DNA of 64,000 nucleotides from contig CM060733.1 of the NCBI GenBank assembly GCA_030704615.1, forward strand, positions 38,814,001 through 38,878,000. Reading direction: 5' to 3'. The position numbers were made by a program, and so were the translations under genes. The DNA comes from Takakia lepidozioides (taxonomy: Eukaryota; Streptophyta; Takakiopsida; Takakiales; Takakiaceae). A model generated the notes under the pieces. The model made no database searches. It worked only from the letters and a program-made list of their open reading frames with translations, and had not been told where the DNA came from. Shown in pieces: positions 57,531-64,000 of the stretch. How positions within the stretch are numbered: the first letter of the stretch is position 1; each line of letters begins with the position of its first letter.

Positions 57531-59968
57531 TTCTGCAACGAAAATGAAGCTCAGGTATCAGCTTTTTCCATATCAGCTCTGAAGTAAAAACTTGCACGGT
57601 GTATGGAGGAATATATGTACGAATGTGCATGTCTCTGCGGTTTGGGCTAAAGTTTAGTACAGATTGGTTCTTCCAAAAAGTTTCAAAAGGTCAGAGATTT
57701 CACTAAAGAAAGTGTTGTTCTCAACTTCGTAGTTTTTGCGGGTCGACCACCCTTAGTCGCTAATGGTTGGTCTCAGGCTTACCCTCCCCTTTTCTCCGTC
57801 AATACGCGGAGGATGAATAGGCGCAATGCTACAATAATCAATCCACGCAGGTGGTGAATAGATGTATCAGAACAATTACTAATGGTAGCCCGTCTAAGAA
57901 TGCATGCTTCATGAAGTTCCTACGGAGGGCAGAGAGAAAGAATAAGAATGAAAGAAATCCGATGCGAGATATAGACTCATGTAGTACTATTGAGCAGACT
58001 AGTTCCAGTGACTAACAGAATAGGCCAATTATGTAAAACTTCAGTGTTTTCTAGCAGGAACCGCAGCAATACAAGAATTCCTAGTTGAAGAGTTACTTAT
58101 TCCTTTTGGATTCAAAATATCAACGTTGCCAACGATGTGCATAGCCGCAGGACAACAGCAACGGGGGTTAAGGTATGGCTGTTGAGCGTGCACACATGTG
58201 TCCTCATTATTATGTAATACCTAGAAGGTATTTTTGTGGAGCTAGGAACTCAAGGAAGGAACAAAGGAAGACCAAAGATCTGAAAATTGTAATGTCTTAC
58301 TAGACGTCCTAGCCTTGCTCATCTTCCATGCAGTTCAATCTGCTAGTACTCCCAGAATGTCTGCTACAAGTATGTCATGCCGAATGAGATCTTCGATGTG
58401 AATCTATGTTACAAATGACAAATACATAGGTATGAACCAGTACTGGTATGAACATGTTGTCACTCTACCTCGATATGCTTTCTCCTCAAAATACGAACAC
58501 AATTCTCATGGAGAAATCACCGTTAGCCAACACACAACTCAACGGTTCACCCTATAAAAACAATGCGTATTGCTTCTGGCATACTCTTAGGCTTTATTTC
58601 CCAGCCTTCCCTGCAGTTAATTGGTTGTCGCTAATAAGATCGACCACAACCAGCTTACTGAATGCTTAACTTAATCTAGAAACAGATGAACTCATAAACA
58701 TGAGACTGTATATCTATGGTGCTAACCTGTGTCAATACCGTCTCGTTATGGCTGATTCTCCATGGCTCTAAAGCAAAAGCGCAACACGATGAATTCTTTG
58801 GATCCCTACGTCACACTAGAAGAACACGAGTACGATTTCCTCTATGTGACCCTCCGCTAATTTCCTGGTGTCACACGCTAAGGTATTTGAATATGTGTGC
58901 AGGAACTGCGCCGGCTGGGAGGATGAGAACTGAGTAGACGAAAACTTCCAGAACCACGGGGGCTTTTGCTACATCAAACAAGTACCAATAGCATCCGGGA
59001 TGCAAATTTTCACCTCTCGGAAGAGACGGAGAGAAAGAGAGTAAAGTTTGTTGAACGTCCAGTGGATTTACAATAAAGAGAGAGAGAGAGCGAGATCGAG
59101 GAGGGGGACAGAGATCATCAAGGACTTCCTCAAACACTCAAGAATCTACAGAGCGAGAAAGGAAAAAGCGATGGGATGCAACCCTTCAAGGGTCACGTCC
59201 GTTCAACGCCTTCAGATCGTCACGTCCGTTCACGTCGACGTTATTAGCCACCACGGGCCACATGATGGATGAGATACTCTCTGCATCCCTTGGATGAATA
59301 ATGGAATCTAATACGATGTCGTAAATGACTCACTGCCACGTGTCTCAATACATGGCGGTAGCGTACAAACCACACCACAGCATTTTCTCCTCAACAGGAC
59401 CCACAGCAACTGACTTTAAGTTAAATCAATTATAATAAATTATCTACATTATCCGTGCAAATTAAATATAATTAATCCGTTTATTTCTCATTTATTTTCA
59501 AGAGCAATGATTGCGACATTTGTCGTATCATCGCACAGCTTATCCATGCGTTTAATAACTGTTACCGCCTATAAAGAACTGCCACTTGTCACCGTCGAAA
59601 GCATCTACGCTACGTGGCCGGGCCCCATTGCAGCACGCCTTTATTAGGGGTTATTAGTTGTCTGCTGAATCGCTGACTGGGTTTACGAAAATGTGGCTCG
59701 CCGGCCGAGGTGTCGGTCGACAAGGACGCCGCAAGTGCAGAGACAGCGAGGAGCAGCATTTGGATAAGGGCAGGAATTAAACAATTTGTCGCTGCTGCAG
59801 TATAATTAGGCACAGCAGCAGCAGCTTAGGCGGAGTGTCCTGACACACAAACCCTGCAGGCAAGGATCGGGCAGGAGGAAGAAGAGGAAGAAGAGGAAGA
59901 CGAGAGAGATCTGAGACTGTGTGTGAGTGAGGAAAGAGTGGGGTTTGGGGAGTGCGTTGTATCGAGGA
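57531..59968. other. Divergent intergenic region between RING and F-box genes
   Basis: Shared upstream region. It contains a GA-rich tract at about 59,076-59,095 and a SINE-tail-like fragment at 59,046. A GCA triplet run near 59,811-59,825 lies in the probable F-box 5' leader. A TATA-like TATAATTA occurs near 59,801. No separate gene supported. Confidence 0.5.
59048..59075 (-). mobile_element. Possible 5'-truncated SINE tail
   Basis: AACGTCCAGTGGATTTACA matches the 3' part of the 44.8-kb SINE (AACGTCCAGTGAATTTACA) with one mismatch, in the same orientation. It is followed by a GA-rich tract. Only about 20 bp match, so it may be a fragment or chance. Confidence 0.35.
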
Positions 59969-61084
59969 ATGGAGGAGGAGGATGAAGATGGGCTGGTGAT
60001 GAGATCGGTGCCGGATGAGGTGATGGAGCTCATACTGAAGCGGCTGCCAACTCGGGATTTGCTCAGATTCAAGACTGTCTCCAAGCGATGGTACGCTATG
60101 ATCTCCTCCCCAAACCTGCAGTCTGACTATTCAGGGCCCCCATTCACTGAGCAGTGGCTGCTCATGCTTCCCGTAAATTCCCATGTGGACAAGCTGTATG
60201 CATTCATACCGCGGATCAATCGGTGGCAACCGCTCACTCTCCCCAAGACGATCTCTCACCAATTTCAGTATGTAGACGCTGCAGGTGGTAATCTAGTGTG
60301 CTTGACCGATCGCGGATCCAACAAGTGTGGAGTCACTAGAGTTGTTGTGTGCAATCCACTGATGAAAACATGGCAAGAGTTGCCCCCACTTCAGATACCA
60401 GGGCAGATTCAGATTATGGGTATGAATCCAGATACCAAGGCCTTCAAAATCCTTGCAACTGTTCCGAGCACTGTTCCGAGCACTGTTACTGATTGGAGCG
60501 CGCAGACTTTCGTGGAGGTATACGATTCTGAGCTCAATTGCTGGAAGAGAATGACAACCCCAGTCTCATCAGTAGCGGCTGATTCCACCCCGATGATTTA
60601 CTGTAATTCTTGCTTCTACTTTCTGGGTTCAAATTTTAGTCTTTTTGGCTTGGACATGGAGCGAGAGGTCTGGATTGAGGTCCGCACGACAGGCCTGCAC
60701 TTTGGGATAGGAGTCATATGCGAAGACAGAAAGCTGATAGAAAGTGGCGGGCATTTCATCCTCTTTACCGCGGAGGTCGACCTTTATGGAAAGAGGGACT
60801 TCACTCTCTGGACGCTGAATGCTGCGCTGAAGTGGGAGAGGGCAGCAGAAACGCCGTGGTTTGTGTCAAGCCACTTTTTAAACGATCATAGTAGCTTCAG
60901 TGTCCTGGCTACCAGGTGTGGTAGCTCTATTTATCTCAAGAACTCTCAATACTCTCGAGTGGCCCAGGTTGATCTTCTTGATGATGGTGACGGATGGACT
61001 CCTCGCAAAGAGTGCTGGCGATGGATTCCAGAGCATCCAGCTGCAGTCCCCCTTCGCACAATGTTTCAATCTCTTTGGCTTTGA
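59969..61084 (+). CDS. F-box protein, kelch-type C-terminal region, intronless
   Basis: Substrate receptor of an SCF ubiquitin ligase. From ATG 59,969 (MEEEDEDG) it encodes 371 aa; an upstream in-frame ATG at 59,927 would add 14 residues without conserved character. The F-box spans about residues 13-55: VPDEVMELILKRLPTRDLLR and FKTVSKRWYAMISSPNL, with the Leu-Pro and Trp positions that contact SKP1. The rest shows a beta-propeller-like pattern: INRWQPLTLP, GGNLVCLTDRG, VVCNPLMKTWQELPPL, FVEVYDSELNCWKRM, LFGLDMEREVW. These resemble divergent kelch/FBA blades of plant F-box proteins. VPST is duplicated (TVPSTVPSTV), a minor 12-bp repeat. It ends PLRTMFQSLWL with TGA at 61,084. The frame is clean; target unknown. 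Confidence 0.9.
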   Translation: MEEEDEDGLVMRSVPDEVMELILKRLPTRDLLRFKTVSKRWYAMISSPNLQSDYSGPPFTEQWLLMLPVNSHVDKLYAFIPRINRWQPLTLPKTISHQFQYVDAAGGNLVCLTDRGSNKCGVTRVVVCNPLMKTWQELPPLQIPGQIQIMGMNPDTKAFKILATVPSTVPSTVTDWSAQTFVEVYDSELNCWKRMTTPVSSVAADSTPMIYCNSCFYFLGSNFSLFGLDMEREVWIEVRTTGLHFGIGVICEDRKLIESGGHFILFTAEVDLYGKRDFTLWTLNAALKWERAAETPWFVSSHFLNDHSSFSVLATRCGSSIYLKNSQYSRVAQVDLLDDGDGWTPRKECWRWIPEHPAAVPLRTMFQSLWL

Positions 61085-63541
61085 CCTTTTGACATGAGCA
61101 GTTCTCCGCCCCCGGCCCCCCTTATTTTTCCTCGCTCTTTCCCTGTGTCCCCTTCTCCTCTCGTCACCACTACTGCCTCAATCAGAGGTGGCAACCAGCA
61201 TGCCAACAGATCTGCCGACTACATTCGTCTTAGTGTGGACGAAGGGTTGTCAATACTTAGAGCATCTGGCAATATGACGTTCGAGAACAGGATTCAAGTA
61301 GATTTTCATGGTATCTGTCTGCAAGATTGCGATGGCTTGGTTTATGGTGAACTGCCAACAACATTCGATTGAATAGATGTGCCTATTAATTAGCATGACA
61401 GCTCCAAAGGATTTATCACCAAACCAAAATAGTGAAGGTTGTGTTTTCGTCCCTGAGCGTCTGTTGTCTGTGCCTCTCTTAACAGTGGTGTTAACCCCCA
61501 CAAATAGGCTGTAGCAATCTTCACTGTAACAGTGTCATTTTCTTCTATATCCTTTCAGCACTTTCAGTGCCAGAATAGCAACTAGGCTGGAATAAACTTC
61601 AACTTCACCAATGATAGTGAGCACCCAAATGAGGGGTACTGGTCCCTTTCCCTCGTGTCCCATGCTTTCCGCTCTACATTTATTTCTTCTTTGCAAACCA
61701 CAGTCACATGTCACGTGTACGCTGTTGGAGGCATCATCTTCTCCAAAATCATTTCTGTGCCTCTCCTGGATCATCCTGGCGAGGACTGTGGGATGCTATT
61801 ATCTGGTGGATTTAACCCATGCCAGGTCTTGGAATCCAACACTAGTTACACTGGTGAAGAAAAATCGGAGGACAATAATTAAATGTCTCAGGTAATATGA
61901 GAAGATTATGGATGCTCGAGTGGTCCAAGGAAGTAATACTTTCAACTGCCGCTCCAGTGCATGCATGTCCATTGTCTCACTTATTCGCTCTACTTATGCT
62001 CGAGATGGCAATGACACTGGTACAAACTTTAGTAATATGATATTGCACCAAGAACGTGTGTAGTTTGCAGTAACCAGATTCATAGAGAATCTTTACAGCT
62101 GAGCCCAATAAGGAAATGCAAGCCATTTTTAAGTAGTTTCTGGATTCGATAAACAGCGGAGAGAGACGATGGTGGAGAGAGACGAAAAAAATTGTGCTGC
62201 AGAATGTAAGCAGCATACTAACGACGAATGTGTCTTTCATACACCTGCCTGTGCCTCAGCTTCTGACCTCACTCATTTTGGGTTTATTGGCCCTGCCTTC
62301 CTAAGGCTCAAAGGGTTTTGATTCTTAACACGAATTAGTTCAAGACTGGGCGGGGCTGAGGCGCGGCGGAGCGGTGGTGGGCGGGGGGGTGTTAGCTGGA
62401 ATATTTGGATGAAATATGTGTGCAGCAGACTAAAATGCAGAAAAAGGATCCCCAGTTGCAGAAAACTGGGTTTTATTCCTTTTAATTTTTTTTTAAAAAC
62501 TGGCAAATGCAGGTCATGGAATGTTCCAGCAAAGTGCCAGTACTGGTGATCTCCAAGATATATATATATGTATAGGTATAAGTAATGTTTTTTTCCAGAT
62601 TATCTTTACAACCTATTCATACTTACAATAGGGCAGGGCTGGCATGTATTCCATGCATTTATTCATTCGCTATGGGGACATCTCATTCGATGTAGAGAAG
62701 GCCTTGACGGCTTGCTCTATTCCTTCATAATAGTGCGGTGCCCACATCTTGACCATCCGAGACATCTAAGGGCCAGAATCTGCCCTAACTGCCCGAGGAA
62801 TTAAAAACTGAATTATGAGAATCAATTTGTCAGGAAAAGGGACAATGGAGGAGGAGGAGGAGAGCTCCGCGTTCTGCGGTGAGAGAGAAAGCTTCCTCAA
62901 CAGCTTTCCCCCAAGCTCTCAAGTCCTCAACCCCTCTTGCAGGCTTAACCTATCGCCCTTGTCTTCGGGCCTGTCCTGCGGCTTTTCCGCCAGTTACTAT
63001 CGCTTCAAGAGAATACATCATCACCCGAATGCGCTTCTGGGACAACCCCATCAACCTCTAAAATCTTGTTAAGGTTTCAAATGAACTTCCCCACCTTCAT
63101 CCCTTTCGCTCGCACGACGTCTTATCCCTCTCATGAATACACATCAGCCTCCTTAATGCAGGGCCGCCTTTGCTCTGATCCCTTCTCTAATCACCTCCAA
63201 TATCCAGGCCTCAGCCAATAGCCTTCCACCCCTCTCATGGAAGTTATGGCCCCCGACAGGCTCTGTCAACATCAGCCATGCAGCCGTCTCACATCCTGAA
63301 TTCCCACCACCTTAAGCCCTTCCCCCGCAACTCTATGCCCTTCTCTCCTGCCTTCCCTTCCCGCTCTCTCTCCCACTTGCTCGAACTCGCTTGAGATTCA
63401 TCTTGCATTTGGCAGGAGAATCGGCATTCCCCAGCTCTCACTCTGCCTATCTAGCGCAGATTCTGGACGTTTGCTCATCGACAGTTTGTGTCCGGTTACT
63501 CTCGAGCTCTCCCTTTATCTAATTCAAACTGGTCGCTTGAC
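61085..63541. other. F-box 3' flank and unassigned DNA
   Basis: Probable 3' untranslated region, then intergenic. A TA run lies near 62,561. From about 62,840 the sequence becomes C-rich with many short open frames and may be the 5' leader of the element or gene at 63,542. No RNA gene seen. Confidence 0.5.
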
Positions 63542-64000
63542 ATGGGACCCATTCTCAACAGAGCCTTTGGTACTGCAACCTCCCATTCGGGCCTACCAAG
63601 TTTCCAATTGCCCCCCACTCAAGCGGCTGCAGTGTTGGATCCTGCTACGCACGACTATTCTCCGCCGAGCCAAGACACTGAGCACCTGGATGAGACGATG
63701 GATGATGCGTCTACCTTGCAGCTAGCAATGGAGAGAGAGGTCCACCCTCTAGTTGATGTCGGGCTGTTGGATCAGCTGTACAGCAGAGTTTCAACTTTTG
63801 AAAACAAGGGAGTCCTTCTTCACTTCCCGGGGAAGAAGATCAACAGGGACTTAGCTAGAGAGTGGGTTATAAGGCATCTTGGAGGCTCAGGGGACCTGCA
63901 GCCGCACTTCTGTCACTCAAGAGGAAGAGGCTTCTACTCGATTGTGCTGGAGTCTAAAGAGGCAGCCGATCGGGCGTTGGCTTTCAACCCGCACCTGCAT
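63542..64000 (+). CDS. Open frame running off the right edge; retrotransposon ORF1/DUF4283-like
   Basis: ATG at 63,542 opens 153 codons without a stop to the window end. The first about 70 residues are low-complexity (MGPILNRAFGTATSHSG; SPPSQDTEHLDETMDD). They are followed by a globular part: VSTFENKGVLLHFPGKKINR, DLAREWVIRHLGGSGDLQPH and GFYSIVLESKEAADRALAF. The pattern of a small RRM-like fold with an aromatic GFYSIVLESKEAADRAL strand-helix recalls DUF4283-type proteins. Those form ORF1 of plant LINEs and are often multicopy. The assignment is tentative; a host RNA-binding protein is the alternative. It is incomplete at the 3' side. Confidence 0.5.
   Translation, partial: MGPILNRAFGTATSHSGLPSFQLPPTQAAAVLDPATHDYSPPSQDTEHLDETMDDASTLQLAMEREVHPLVDVGLLDQLYSRVSTFENKGVLLHFPGKKINRDLAREWVIRHLGGSGDLQPHFCHSRGRGFYSIVLESKEAADRALAFNPHLH

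Noticed and set aside
58871-59137. 88-codon minus-strand frame as 5' exon of the RING gene
   Set aside because: No donor joins it convincingly to the exon at 57,530, which already starts with ATG. It also overlaps a GA tract.
61655-61882. Frame reading HVYAVGGIIFSKIISVPLLD, kelch-like at a glance
   Set aside because: Short, downstream of the F-box stop, in a different frame, and not followed by further blade motifs. Likely chance in the 3' flank.

Overview
The window is nuclear DNA from a land plant. The evidence is GT-AG introns, an NRT1/PTR (NPF) transporter, a dirigent protein, a DYW-type pentatricopeptide remnant, a chromodomain-bearing Ty3/gypsy element, a Ty1/copia element, SINEs and MITEs. 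The style of the DYW remnant and a DUF7869-like RNase-H-fold relic with a moss/lycophyte look suggest a non-seed plant (moss, lycophyte or fern). That placement is inference; no marker here settles it.

Layout. 0.3-1.3 kb: two exons of an NPF transporter on the minus strand, running off the left edge. 1.3-8.1 kb: gene-poor DNA with simple and tandem repeats. 8.15-26.34 kb: a three-level nest. A Ty1/copia element (369-bp LTRs, TSD AAGCA) is split by a minus-strand Ty3/gypsy element (LTRs about 720 bp, TSD TCGGG). That element is split by a plus-strand member of the same family (TSD ACTCG). 26.4-31.3 kb: a SINE-like element, a decayed DYW gene and a diverged satellite containing telomere-like TTTAGGG motifs. 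31.4-34.8 kb: a degraded DUF7869-like gene whose introns share a GC-rich palindromic motif.

37.4-40.9 kb: an apparently intact ten-exon gene for the replication protein A 32-kDa subunit (RPA2), minus strand, 289 aa. 42.3-42.9 kb: an intronless secreted dirigent-like protein, minus strand. 43.7-44.9 kb: a MITE-like element and a SINE with a perfect 12-bp target duplication. 48.1-51.4 kb: a cluster of interspersed repeats containing a 485-bp MITE. 54.1-57.5 kb: a six-exon RING-finger protein (about 425 aa), minus strand. It is divergent from an intronless F-box protein (371 aa) at 59.97-61.08 kb. At the right edge an open frame (63.54 kb onward) resembles the N-terminal part of retrotransposon ORF1/DUF4283-type proteins.

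The host genes (nitrate/peptide transport, DNA replication and repair, cell-wall or phenolic chemistry, ubiquitin ligation) are unrelated housekeeping or family genes, not a pathway cluster. The unusual content lies in the mobile DNA: datable nesting, a recombinant gypsy copy with an inverted 5' fragment, and intron-associated repeat motifs.
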